From assembly GCA_020445005.1 (NCBI GenBank), contig JAGRHM010000354.1, forward strand, positions 1 through 19,456: a stretch of DNA of 19,456 bases, in the 5' to 3' direction. Below are positions 1-12,900 of this stretch, in pieces (within the stretch, counting starts at the first letter, position 1; every line of letters starts with the position of its first letter). This stretch comes from Candidatus Competibacteraceae bacterium. GTDB taxonomy: Bacteria; Pseudomonadota; Gammaproteobacteria; Competibacterales; Competibacteraceae. The notes below the pieces were generated by a model that was given only the letters and a program-made list of their open reading frames with translations, made no database searches and was not told where the DNA came from. Made by a program: the position numbers and the translations under genes.

Positions 1-942
1 GGCGTCTTCGTCGGCGTCATGTACGGCGAATACCAGTTGTTCGCCGCCGAAGCGCGCCGCGCCGGTCGCTTTCTCCCGGCGTATGCCCCCTACTGGTCCA
101 TTCCCAATCGCTTGTCCTACATCATGAACTGGCGCGGCCCCAGTCTAGCGGTCGACACCGCTTGTTCCTCCTCGCTCAGCGCGATTCACCTGGCCTGTGA
201 AAGCCTGCGGCGCGGCGAATGTCAAGCGGCCCTGGCCGGCGGCGTCAATCTCAACCTGCACCCCGGCAAATATCTGGGCCTAAGTCATGGCCGCTTTGCC
301 TCCAGCGACGGCCGTTGCCGGAGCTTCGGCGCGGATGGCGACGGCTACGTACCCGGCGAAGGCGTCGGCGCACTGGTGCTGAAACCCCTGTCCCAGGCTG
401 AAGCAGATGGCGATTTCATTCACGGCGTCATCCGGGCCGCCGCCATCAATCACGGCGGCAAGACCCATCGCTACACCGTGCCCAATCCCGCCGCGCAAGG
501 GGAAGTGATTGCCGCTGCTCTCCAGCAGGCGAACCTGGAGCCGGCCTCGATCAGTTATCTGGAAGCCCACGGCACCGGCACCGCGCTGGGCGATCCGGTG
601 GAAATCGCTGGGCTGGCGCGGACATTCAGCGCATCATCGGGAGGATCGTGCGCGCTCGGTTCCGTCAAGAGCAACATTGGTCATCTGGAAGCCGCAGCCG
701 GCGTGGCGGGAGTAACCAAAGTCCTGCTGCAAATGCGTCACCAGCAACTCGCGCCCAGTCTACATGCCGATCCGCCGAATCCCAATCTCGACTTCACCGC
801 AACGCCCTTTATCCTCCAGCGTTCGCTGACCGAATGGCGATCGTCCCAACGACCGGATGGCGGCGCATATCCGCGCCTTGCCGGGGTCAGCGCCTTTGGC
901 GCGGGCGGGGCCAATGCGCATGTCATTATCGAGGAATACCAC
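1..942 (+). other. Module A: KS1 ketosynthase domain (N-terminus missing) with trans-AT linker to 1380
   Basis: This domain does decarboxylative Claisen condensation of the incoming acyl chain with malonyl-ACP1. The window opens inside the domain at G-V-F-V-G-V, about 120 residues into a normal KS of about 430. The active-site Cys of DTACSSS is at 163-165, the His of EAHGTGT at 568-570 and the His of NIGHLEAAAG at 682-684, so it should be condensing. The C-terminal FGAGGANAH motif sits near 895-925. The linker (943-1380) ends in LPGYPFARIRYG. The final Gly replaces the usual Trp, and no AT is present. KS1 belongs with KS2 and KS5: they share GVFVGVM, a tyrosine-tryptophan-Ser-Ile motif before the active site, ACESLRRGEC-like text and a YTVPNP motif. 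KS2 and KS5 each follow a DH-KR module, so KS1 probably accepts an unsaturated chain too (inference). Confidence 0.95.
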
Positions 943-3900
943 GCCCCGATTCGATTGGAACCTGCCCACGGACCGCTGGCGTTCCTGCTGTCGGCGCGGG
1001 ATGGCGCGCGATTACAGGAACAGGCGGAACGGCTGCGGGCGGCCATAGCGGCCATGCCGAACCCACCGTTGGCGGACATCGCTTACACCCTGCAAACCGG
1101 GCGCGAACCGTTGTCATGGCGACTCGCGGTGGTCGCTGACGATGCTTCGACCCTGTTGCGCGGCCTGGAGGCCTTCCTGGCGGGACAGCCGGCGGCTGGT
1201 ATCCATACGGGCCGGGTCAACGAAGCGGACGCCCCTCCGCCCAACTCACTTTCTTCCAGCGAGCCAGCGCTGCTGGCGCAATCCTGGGTAGCCGGCACAT
1301 CCGTGGACTGGTCCGGCTATTGGCGCAATGGTCGCCGCGTCCCGTTACCCGGCTATCCTTTTGCCCGCATTCGGTACGGGCTGCCGGAAGGAATGCCGAT
1401 AGCTAATCACCCTGCCCTGCTCCAGCAACCCTCTTCGCCTCCAGCGTCGCCCCCACCTGCAAGCGAGGAGAGCAACATCCTGTGGAGTCAATCCTGGCAC
1501 GGTGACGAGCCGTGGCTACGCGATCATCGCTTGCACGGCCAGGCGCTGTTGCCCGCTGCCGGCTACCTGTCCCTGGCTGCCGAGGTCTTGGCGAAAGCCG
1601 GAGGCGCATTCTGCGACCTCGTCTGGCCTCGTCCTTTCCAGGTTATGGACGCCCCGGCTACACTGGCTCTGCGCCGATCCTCCGACTCGCCCGGCTTTGC
1701 CTTCATCGATCCCGAGAACCCGGATGCGCCGCCGTACTGTCGCGGTCTGCTAGCGGACGCCATTACTGAAACGCCGCCGCTGATCCCGCTGAACGAATGG
1801 CGTCAACATTGTCCCCGTGAACTGACGGGCGAACAGGTCTACGCCCGCTTCACGCAGCGCGGCTTACAATATGGCCCCACCTTCCAACGTATTGAACGTC
1901 TGTGGATTGGTCAGGACGAGGCCCTGGCCCAGTTGGCCCCGCCTCCCGTGGGAAATGAAGCCCATACTTTCCTGTCCGCCGAGTTACTGGACGCCGCCTG
2001 GCAAGCCCTGATTGGACTGCACTGGGATCGTGGCGAAGTCGGTGCACCTTTCAGCGCCGAACGGGTCACGCTTTACGCGCCGACGACCGGCGCCGGTTAC
2101 GCCCTGGTGCGCCGCGAAAGCGCGCAATGCTTCAACGTGATCCTGACGGATGCGGATGGTCGAGTGTTGGTCCAGGTCGCTGGTTTAAGTTTGCGGCCAC
2201 GCGCAGCCGCAGAACCTGCGCTGAGCTTCCTGCGTCCTGGCTGGCGGCGGGAACCGTGGCCGGTAAACCAAGCTGGGAACGGCGCGCTGTTATTGCTCTA
2301 TCCGCCGCAGGCCGCATCTTTGGCCGCAACTGTGCGTTACGCCAGCACGCCGCGCCCAGTTTGGGAGGCGATCTGGGGTGAAAGCGACCGGTCACTGTCG
2401 AACCAGTGCTGGCAAATCAATCCCCAGCGCCGCAGCGGGTTTGCCGCTCTGCTGGCGACTCTTGGCCAAGTCAGCGAAATCCTGTTCCTGAGCAGCGCAT
2501 TGCCGCCACTGGCGTCGAATGATGATGGAGCGCGCCTGGCGGCGGCGGAAACCGCCGGCGTGATGGCGCTCCTCCACTTCAGCCAAGCCTGGCTGGAGCA
2601 AAACGCCAGCCAGACCGCGTTACTCAAAGTCGTGACCCAAGGTGCGCAAGTCGTCGCCGGCGATACAGCCAGCCAACCCTGGTCAGCCGCCGTGATCGGT
2701 CTGGCTAAGGTCATGGGCCGGGAATTGCCCCGGCTGACCGTGCAGTGTATTGATCTACCGATCGATCTTGATTCCGGCGATGCCCAATGGGCTTCCCGCC
2801 TGCTGGCCGAACGGGATAGCGGCGAATGGGCTTGGCGCAACGACTGGCGTTACCGGCGCGAACTGGTTCCCGTGAACCTGCCCACGTCAAGCCCGCCCCC
2901 GTTCCGCCAACACGGCGTCTATCTGATCGCTGGCGGTGCAGGCGGACTGGGCATGGCCCTGGCGCGCTGGCTGGCCCGCCATTATCAGGCGCGGGTGGCC
3001 TTGCTCGGTCGCAGCGCCGCTCAGGACCAGGAGCCGTTACTGGCGGAAATCGCCGCGCTGGGCGGTGAAGCCTTGTACTGTCAAGCCGATTTAACATCGT
3101 CGGCTGACCTGCGGGTTGCCGTCAATCAGGTCAAAACCCGCTGGGGAGCGCTGCATGGCGTAGTCCATTCAGCGCTGGTGCTGGCCGACCGTAGCCTCTT
3201 ACGATTGGATGAAGCCAGCTTCCGCGCCGCACTCGATCCCAAGGCTCAGGGCAGCGTGGCGCTCGCTCAAGCATTAACCGGTGAATCGCTCGATTTTCTA
3301 GCCTTTTTCTCTTCGGCCAATGCGCTGTATGGCAATCCCGGTCAGGCCAACTATGTCGCGGGTTGCGTGTTCAAGGACGCCTTCGCCCACTACCTGGCGC
3401 AACAGGGCTGGCCCGTGCGCATCATCAACTGGGGCTACTGGGGCGACATCGGCAGCGTAGCCAATCCCGAAACCCGCCAGCGTCTGGCGCAACAGGGCAT
3501 TGCCTCGATCAGCGAAACGGAAGGCATGACAGCCTTTGCCCAGGCCCTAGCCGCGCCGCTAACTCAAGTCGCAGTCATCAAGGCCAATCCCGCCGCGCTG
3601 ACGGCGATGGCGGTCGCTTCGGATCAGCGGCTCTACCTGGCCCCTGCTCAGCTTGACATGCTGCCGGCAGCGCTGACCCAGGCGGCGGCGCGCGCCGAAG
3701 CGCCGGCAGACGCGCAGGCAGTGTTCGCCGATTTCCAGGCGCTGGAGGAATATGCCCGGCGCTACGTGTGGGGGGTATTGGGGGAGATGGGTCTGCATGC
3801 CGGGGTAGCGCTGACCGTTGCGGAATGGCAGGCCCGTCTGGGCATCGACGACCGTTATCAACGTCTGTTAGCCGCGCTGCTGGCGCTGCTGACGCGGGAA

Positions 3901-6900
3901 AATTGCTTGCAGGTCGACGCTCAGAATCGATTCATGATCCTGGAGGGTGAACCACCCGACCGCACGACTCTGGCGGAAGAAGCACGGCGCTTGCAGAAAC
4001 GCAGTCCGCTATTGGAGCCTTATTTCAATCTGCTACACGCCGCTTTCGCCGGCTATCCAGCCGTGCTGCGCGGTCAGCAGGAACCTATCGCCGTTCTGTT
4101 CCCGCAAGGATCGTTGCGCCTAGTGGAAGGCATTTACGCCGGCAACGCCGCCACTGATTTCTACAACCGTCTGCTGGTTGACAGCGTCCGCGCAGCTATT
4201 GCCTCAGTTCTCGACCGACAACCATCCACACGCATCCGGATATTGGAAATCGGCGGCGGCACTGGCGGCACAACCCGCTTCGTGCTGGAGGCTCTAGCCG
4301 ACCTAGCCAGTCAGGTCGAATATTTATTCACCGACCTATCGCCGGGTTTCCTGCGCAACGCCGAACAGCGTTTCCGCGGGAACTTCTCTTTCCTGCACAC
4401 CCGGACGCTTGATATCGAGCGCGATCCGAAAACACAAGGTTTCGCGCTCGGCGCTTTCGACATCGTCATCGCGGCCAACGTCCTCCATGCCACTCGCGAC
4501 TTGCCGGAGACCTTGCGTCACTGCAAGTGCCTGCTGAAAACGCAAGGTCTGCTGCTGCTCAATGAAATCAGCCGACCCCAGGATTTCGCCACGCTGACCT
4601 TTGGGTTAACCCCCGGCTGGTGGCGCTATGCCGACGAAGATAATCGCCTGCCGCATGGCCCGGCGGCGCACCCCCGGCAATGGTTGGGACTGCTACATGA
4701 AGCCGGCTTCCCTAGCGCCGCTGCTTTCCCTGAGCCAGAGCAAAGCGCGGCGGCCGCTTTCCAGTGCGTGCTGATCGCCGCCAGCGATGGCTGGCTGGAG
4801 GACGTGCGTGGCGAAGCGCATGGCGAGAATCAGGCAGAAACCGTTGCGCATAGCCAATCTCCCCCCTCTAGCTCCTCCCCGCTAGCGGACCAGAAACCTG
4901 CCCAGGTCGCCGGTCAGGAACCGGAAATAACCGCCGCCGTGGAATACTGGCTGGCCGGCATCATCGCCGATGTCCTCAAGCTGGAGCCGGGCATCCTGGA
5001 ACCCCGCGAGCCGTTTGAGCGTTACGGTCTGGAATCGCTAGCCGTACTGGAAATCATCGCCCGGCTGGAAACCTCTCTCGGCGCGCTGCCTAAGACGCTG
5101 CTGTTTGAATACGTCACCCTGCGGCAATTGGCTGCGCATCTGCTGGAGCATCATGCGGAACGTCTGAAAGTGGTATTAGCGCCTTTCGCTGCCGTGACAA
5201 CCATTGAGGAAAGCCAACCATACTCAACCGATCCTGCCCTGGTCACGGAGATAGAAACGCACGATGCCGCGCCAGATCTCACGGTCGACGTCCGGCCCTT
5301 AACCCTCAGTCCCCAGCCCCCGGAAACCCACTTGCCCATCGCCATCGTTGGTCTGAGCGGTCGCTATCCTGGTGCGGATCACCTGGAGCAATTCTGGGAT
5401 AACCTGCGCGCTGGCCGCAGCGCGATCACCTCCATTCCCCCGGAACGCTGGGACGCCACCCGCTATTGCGATGCTGAACGCCGCGATCCCGGCAAGAGTT
5501 ACACCTCCTACGGCGGCTTCCTGCGCGATATCGATTGCTTCGATGCGGCGCTGTTCCATCTCAGTCCCCGCGAAGCCCGCGCCATGGACCCCCAGGAGCG
5601 CCTGTTCCTGGAAACCGCCTGGGCGACGCTGGAAGACGCCGGCTACACCCCGACCCGCCTGGCGCAGCATAGCCAGACCTCCGATGGCAACGATGTCGGC
5701 GTCTTCGTCGGCGTCATGTACGGTCCTTACCAATGGCTGGCGCTGGACGCCTGGGCGCGCGGCCAGATCAGCGACGCGCATTCCGCCTACTGGTCCATCG
5801 CCAACCGCACCTCTTACCTGTTCGACTTCCACGGCCCTAGTCTGGCGGTGGACACCGCCTGTTCCTCCTCGCTGACCGCCGTTCATCTCGCGTGTGAAAG
5901 TATCCGGCGCGGCGAATGCCGGGCCGCGCTGGCCGGCGGCGTTAACCTCGTTTTGCATCCCCTGCATCACATCGCCCTGAGCCGAATGCAAATGCTGTCC
6001 CCTGGCCCGGAATGCCGGGCCTTCGGCACAAACGCCGATGGCTTTGTCAGCGGTGAAGGCGTGGGTGCAGTGCTGCTGCGACCTTTAAGCGACGCCCTGC
6101 GCGATGGTGACCGGATTCACGCCGTGATTCGCGGCAGCGCGATCAACGCCGGCGGCCGCACCAACGGTTACACCGTACCTAATCCCCAGGCGCAAGCCGG
6201 AGTGATCGCCGCAGCTCTGCGACGGGCCGGCGTCGATCCCCGCACGATCAGTTATCTGGAAGCGCATGGCACCGGCACTAAACTGGGCGATCCAGTAGAA
6301 ATCCAGGGGCTGCGCCAAGCTTTTGAGCGCTCTACCGGCGAACGTGGCTTTTGCGCGCTCGGTTCGGTGAAAAGCAATATCGGTCATTTGGAAGCGGCGG
6401 CGGGCATCGCCGCTCTGACCAAGGTCGTGCTACAGCTCCGTCATGGTCAACTTGCGCCCACTCTCTATGCTGATCCGCCTAATCCGTTCATCCCTCTGGC
6501 GGAATCACCCTTCCAATTGCAGACCGACGGTGGCGCATGGCAACCGGCGCCGGACGCGCCGCGCCGGGCCGGCATCAGTTCCTTTGGGGCGGGCGGCGCA
6601 AACGTCCATCTGATCGTCGAGGAAGCGCCGCCCTTGCCCACCAGCATGTCCACCCGGTCGACCGCTCCCCAACTGATCGTGCTATCCGCACAACAACCCG
6701 AGCAACTGACCGAGCAGGCCGCCCGGTTGCGTAACCATCTGCGCAGCCTGGATGTCTTGCCGCCGCTGGACGGCATCGCCTGGACCCTCCAGGCAGGGCG
6801 GCAAGCTCTGCCAGAGCGCTGGGCGACCGTGGTCGGCGATACGCCGCAACTGCTGGCGGCGCTGGATGCCTTGCTCAATGACGCGCCTGCGCCAACTCCC

Positions 6901-9900
6901 GCCTGGCGACAACGCATTCAGCGGGACGCCCCGGCGGATTGCGCCAGCACCCCCCTCGATCTGCCGACCCTGGCCCAACACTGGGTGACCGGCGGCGAAG
7001 TGGACTGGGATCGTTTTCATCCCGATCCCAAGCCGCAAACGATCACCCTGCCCCATTACCCCTTTGCCCGCAAACGGTACTGGCTGACCGATCCGGGATT
7101 TGCCGAAACGGTTGCGCAGTCTGCAACGTCTGAGGCTGCGCATCCCCTCCTCGCGCCGGAACGGCAGAATACGTCTTTGGAGACGAGCGCCGACCCGGTT
7201 GCCGACTACTACGACGCCACCGCCCGCGCCGACTGTGATGCGCCTGCCGAGCAATTCCTATCGCTGGCGCCGTTGTCTCAACCGCTGCCGGATTTCTCCT
7301 GGACGCGCGCCTTTTTCGCCCCGGACCGCTACCCCGAACAACGGCGATTACTCCGTCAGCAGCAGGAAGAATTGCGGCAAGTGCTGTTGCGCAATGTCGA
7401 TTTCAGCCGGATCGCCACCGTATTCGACTTTGGATGTGGCGTCGGCGCTGATCTGCTGCGCCTGGCTCAGCGTCACCCCCATCTGCATGGCGCGGGCTAC
7501 ACCCTGTCCGCCCGGCAATGCCAGTTAGCCAATGAACGAATAGCCGCTGCGGGTTGCCACGACCGACTGCGGGTTTATCACCGCGACAGCGCAGTCGACC
7601 CATTCCCCGGCGCGTTTGATCTCATCCTCGGCATCGAAGTCGCCCATCACATTGCCGACAAGGCGGCGCTGTTCGCCAACCTGGCCCGCCATCTCAACCC
7701 GGACGGACAACTCGCGCTGGCCGATTGCGTAGCCCAAACGACGGCCATCCCGCTGGCGGATACGGGTTCTTTTACTCTCAATCAGACGGATTACAGCGCA
7801 TTATTAAGCCAGCATGGCTTGCGCATCGCCGATTGCGTAGACCTCAGCCGCGAAATCGCCAACGGTCTGCACGACGCGGATTTCGAGCAAACCCTTGCCG
7901 TGCTGCGCGCCGACCCCGCTCACGCTCAACAACTGGATCGGGTGATCCACACCCACCGTTCCTGGGACAACTTCGGCAAGGCGCTGGATTTAGGCTTGAT
8001 TCGCTACCTGCTGCTGACTCTCGTCAAGGACGCTGCCACTCCACCCGCCCTGCTGGAGGCCAATCGCGCCATGCTGGAACACGCTACGCCCTACGCGCAG
8101 GTCGCGCCTGCCGCGCCGTCGCCCGCGCCGGTCGACGCCACGGCGACCATCGCTCGCCTTCTGCAGCAACATCTGGCAACGGTGCTGCAATTCGAAATTG
8201 GTGAGATCGACCCGGACGCCCGCTTCGCCGAACTGGGCATGGACTCGTTGACCGGCCTGCGCTTTCTGGACGCGGTCAATCAGGCGCTGGGTTTGCACCT
8301 GGGCGCGGAAGTCACCTACAACCATTCCAGCATCAACGACCTGGCCCGGTTTATCGCGCCGCTCGCTCCGTCCCCCGCTCTCCCCATTCTCGACCCTGCG
8401 CCGCCGGCTTTGGAGCACGCCCCACCTCCTGTTTCCCAAGCGATCAAATCGCCCCGGCCCTCAGCGCCTTTGTCCCCGACCCCGCGCTACTCGCCGGTGG
8501 CGGTCATCGGCGTAGCCGTGCGCTTCGCTGGCGCGGCCAACGCCCGTCAATTCTGGCGCAATCTGGCCAACGGCGTGGATGCCGTTAGCGAGATTCCCCC
8601 GCACCGCTGGCCGGTGGATCGCTACTACGATCCTGATGCCCAGCGACCGGACGCGAGTTACGGCAAATGGGGCGCGTTCCTCGACGGCTACGACCGCTTC
8701 GATCCGCTGTTCTTCAACCTTTCGCCGCGCGAAGCCGAGTACATGGACCCGCAGCAGCGGTTATTCCTGGAAGAATGCTGGAAAGCGCTGGAAGACGCCG
8801 GCTATGCCGAATCCACCCTAAACGGGTTGCGTTGCGGGGTGTATGCCGGCGTGCTGGGCGGCAATGAATACGCTGACCTGTTGCAACGTCATGGCCACCC
8901 GCCCGACGCCTATCAAATGCTCGGCAACTCCGCCTCGATTCTGGCGGCGCGCATCGCCTATACCTTGAATCTCAAAGGCCCCAGTCTCAGCCTGGACACA
9001 GCCTGCTCTTCCGGTCTGGTAGCGGTCGATCTGGCTTGCAAAGCCCTGCAGCGCGGCGACATCGATATGGCGCTAGCCGGCGGGGTCAGTCTGTATCTCA
9101 GCGAACGACCCTTCATTCTCATGAGCCGCGCGGGAATGCTGTCGCCGACTGGACGTTGCCGCACCTTCGATCAGGCCGCTGATGGCATCGTCCCCGGCGA
9201 AGGCGTAGGCGTCGTGGCGCTCAAGCCGCTCGACCAGGCGCTGGCCGACCGTGATTACATTTATGGCGTGATCACCGCGTCTGGAACCAATCAGGACGGA
9301 CGCACCAACGGCATCACCGCGCCCAGCGGCGACGCTCAGGCGGCGCTGATTCTCGATCTTTACCGGCAGGCCGGCATCGACCCGGCCACGGTAGGCTATA
9401 TCGAAGCGCATGGCACCGGCACCCGTTTGGGCGATCCTATCGAAGTCACCGCCCTGAACCGGGCCTTCGCTGGGCATCATATTCCGAGTCAATCCCGCGT
9501 CCTGGGTTCGGTCAAAACCAACATCGGCCACACCGGCGCGGCCGCCGGAATCGCCGGGCTGGTCAAGGCGCTGCTCAGTCTGCAACACGGTCAGCTCCCG
9601 CCTTCGCTGCATTTCCGCCAACCCAATCCACACTTGCGCCTGGAAGAGACGCCGTTTTATGTCAACGACCGGCTCATCAAGTGGCCTGCGCCGCGCCGGG
9701 CTGCGTTAAGCGCCTTTGGATTCAGCGGCGCGAACGCTCATGCGGTCATCGACCCCGCCCCAGCGCTACCCGCCGTGACACAACGGCAAGGCTCCTGGTT
9801 GTTCACGGTCTCCGCTAAAACCGCCGCCGCACTCGATCAGCGTCTGCTGGAACTGGCGGATTATCTGGAAACGAACGGCGCGGCGCTCGCTCCCGGCGAT

Positions 9901-12900
9901 GTCAGTTTTACGCTCAACGTCGGGCGGGCGCATTTTGCGTGGCGACAGGCGTTTGTGGCCTCTGCCCTGCCCGAACTGGCAGGTCTGTTGCGCCAAGCTG
10001 TGGGACAGGTTTCCAGTCCGTCACATCCCTCAAATGGTCTGGAGAACGAAGCCAATGCTCCAGTCCGGCTGGATGCTGATCTCGCTATGCTGCCGGCGTA
10101 TGCCGACCGTTATCGGCAAGGCGCGGCGCTAGACTGGGACCGGCTTTACGTGGGCGAAACCGTTGGCCGGGTCTCATTACCAACCTACCCGTTTGCGCGT
10201 GAACGGTACTGGTGCGATCCGCAACTGTCCGTAACTTCCCCGACGGTCGCCATTGCCGCCACACCGCCGACCAAAACTGAGGAACCGCCGGTTTGGCTGT
10301 TCCAGCGCATTTGGCAAGACGCGGAGCGGATCGCCAACACCCCGCTGCCGGATACCCTGTTACTGCTCAGCGAGGATGACGCCTTGATCGCCGCCGCGCG
10401 CCAGCAGGCGAAAACGGTGATTCAGGTCGTACCTGGCGCAACCTACGGCTGGCGCGGCGCCCAATGTCTCATTCTCCCGCCCGCTCAGACCGCTGATTAC
10501 CAACAGATGCTGGTCGATTTGCAGCAACGCGGCTGCACGCCCGGGCTCATCCTGCATGGCTGGGCGCTGACGCCTGCCGACGGCCAGCCGTTGACGCTGG
10601 ACGCGGCGCTCGCGATCGGCCTGGAATCCGTGATGGCCCTGGCGAGCGCCCTCGCCCGGACACAGACTGCAACGCCAATCCTGTTCTGTCACGAAGACAC
10701 CGCGACCCTAACCAACGCCGCCCATAGCGCTGTTGCCGGACTGGCGCGCGCGCTGACCGACAGCCGCATCATCTTACGTGATATCGCGGTAAATCCTGCC
10801 GAACAATCACCGGAACGCTTGTTGCGTCTGGCTTGCATCGAATGGACTCAACCCAACCCCGGGGTAGTGCGCTACCAGAATGGCCAGCGTCAACAGGAAA
10901 CCGTAGCGGTCTTGAACGCTTCCGCAACGGAACCCTCATTCGTTCTGTCCCCTGGCGCAACCGTACTTATTACCGGCGGTCTGGGCGGCGTCGGTTTCGC
11001 CCTGGCCCGGAATCTGGCGCATCAGCAACCGGTGCGCCTGGCGCTGTTAGGCCGTTCGCCACTGGATGAGGATAAGCGCCAGCGGCTCCAGGAACTGACC
11101 GCGCTGGGCGCTGAGGCGCGCTACTTCATGGCTGATGTCAGCCAGACTGACGCATTGCGCGCGGCGCTGGCCGAGGTTTATACGCATTTCGGCCCACTCA
11201 GCGGCATCATTCACGCCGCCGGCATCCTCGATCCCCGCCCCCTGGCCGACCGCAGTGAAAACGCCTGGCGAGCAGTGCTTACACCCAAGCTCTACGGAAC
11301 CGCACTGCTGGATGAGCTGACCCGTGAGCAGCCCCTGCAATGGTTCCTGCTCTGTTCCTCGCTGGCGGCGACCGTCGGCGACTTCGGTTTCGGCGACTAC
11401 GCCGCCGCCAACCGCTTTGTTGGCGCGTTTGCCGCGCTCCGCGAAGGCTGGCGACAACAGGGCCAGCGACAAGGGATAACCGTAGCCGTGGAATGGCCGC
11501 TGTGGGCCAGCGGCGGCATGCGCTTTATCGAACAGGGTCAGGCGTTGTTCCAGCAAATTTCCGGGATGGCTCCCCTCACCCCCAATCAGGGTGGTCAGGT
11601 TATGCACTGGGCGCTGGGCAGCGGGAAATCAGCAGTACTCGCTGCCGCGGGAGAGCGGGATCGCTTGCTGGGTTATCTGGCGTCCGGCGCTGGCGATCCG
11701 GGATCAAATAACGAGGCGTTAAACCCGGAAAACCCGGAGTCGCGAACTTCAAACCTCGAACCTGTTACCCAACTGCGCCAGGATTTGCGTCAATGGCTGG
11801 CGGCGGTCACCCGATTGCCGGTCGAACGCCTAGAGGATCATGCCAGTTTCAGCGAATACGGTTTCGATTCGATTCTGCTCAAAGAAAGCGCGACGGCCAT
11901 TAGCCAACGGCTAGGAATCGATTTGCGTCCCACCGTGTTTTACGCCCACGGCACCGTGGCCGAACTCAGTCAATATCTGCTAAATGAACATCCCGGGCTG
12001 GTGCAGCGCTATAGCCAATCCAGTCACCCCTCCCCGATGTCGAACGACCTTGCCACTCAAATCACCCCGGCGCTGACGCGCCACCCCTCCTTCGCCAAGA
12101 AGGGGAAAATGCAAGACGCCCTGCACTCCTTGGAGCCGATTGCCGTAGTCGGCATGAGCGGCCGCTTTCCCCAATCGCGCGACCTCGCCGAATACTGGCG
12201 TCATCTGGCCGTCGGCGACGACCTCATCAGCCCGCCGCCGGCGGATCGTCTGGCCAGCGGCGCATCGCTCGCTGGCTTTATCCCCGACCCGGAACGCTTT
12301 GACGCGGCTTTCTTCCAGATTTCCCCGCACGAAGCCGAATTGATGGACCCGCAGCAACGCCTGTTCCTGGAGGAGTGCTGGCGCGCGCTGGAAGACGCCG
12401 GTTATCGACCCTCCGCCCTGGCGGGTCGCCGGTGCGGCGTCTTTGTCGGCGTACAGTCCAACGATTATCTGGAGCTATTGCGCGAACTCGCTGAACCACA
12501 AATCGTATCCGGCACAACCCATGCCCTGCTGGCCAACCGGGTGTCCTACCTGTTTGACTGGCAAGGTCCCAGCGAAGCCCTGGATACCGCCTGCTCCAGT
12601 TCCCTGGTCGCCGTGCATCGCGCCATGCAAGCCCTGCGCGCTGGTGAATGCGAGCTGGCGCTGGCCGGCGGCGTCAATCTCCTCCTGGCGGAACGCAGCT
12701 CAGCGCTGGTTGAAGCGATGGGCGTCCTGTCGCCCACCGGGCGCTGTCAGACCTTTAGCCGCGCCGCCGACGGTTACGTTCGCGGCGAAGGCGTCGGCGT
12801 GGTCGTTCTCAAGCGATTGTCCCAGGCGCAGGCCGATGGCGACGCCATCCACGGTGTATTGCTGGCCAGCGCCGTCAATCACGGTGGCCGGGCCAGTTCA

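Larger units (their letters stand above)
5335..6630 (+). other. Module B: KS2 ketosynthase, with trans-AT linker to 7092
   Basis: Complete KS of about 430 residues, from LPIAIVGLSGRYPGA to SFGAGGANVHLIVEEAP. Active-site Cys of DTACSSS at 5860-5862, His of EAHGTGT at 6265-6267 and His of NIGHLEAAAG at 6385-6387 are all present. It should therefore condense rather than merely transfer, unlike KS0 domains that lack the HGTGT histidine. The linker (6631-7092) ends with LPHYPFARKRYW and carries no AT. Its upstream module is KS-DH-KR-cMT, so the substrate is probably an alpha-methyl enoyl chain. It groups with KS1 and KS5, and its DNA shares runs of over 20 identical bases with each. Confidence 0.96.

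Noticed and set aside
943..1380. Possible degenerate AT domain after KS1
   Set aside because: The stretch of about 146 residues is too short for an AT of about 300. It lacks GHSxG and matches the standard trans-AT post-KS linker. The same holds for the linkers after KS2-KS5.
4868..4885. Short inverted repeat (CTAGC/GCTAG) before ACP1
   Set aside because: Five-base arms in a C-rich Ser/Pro linker are too short to distinguish from chance.
5299..5991. Minus-strand open frame of 230 codons
   Set aside because: Antisense to KS2. Similar antisense frames recur opposite KS1 and KS5, as expected from shared KS coding rather than a gene.
5335..6630. KS2 as a non-elongating KS0, given its minimal module
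   Set aside because: Cys and both catalytic His (EAHGTGT and NIGH) are intact, so loss of condensation is not supported by sequence.
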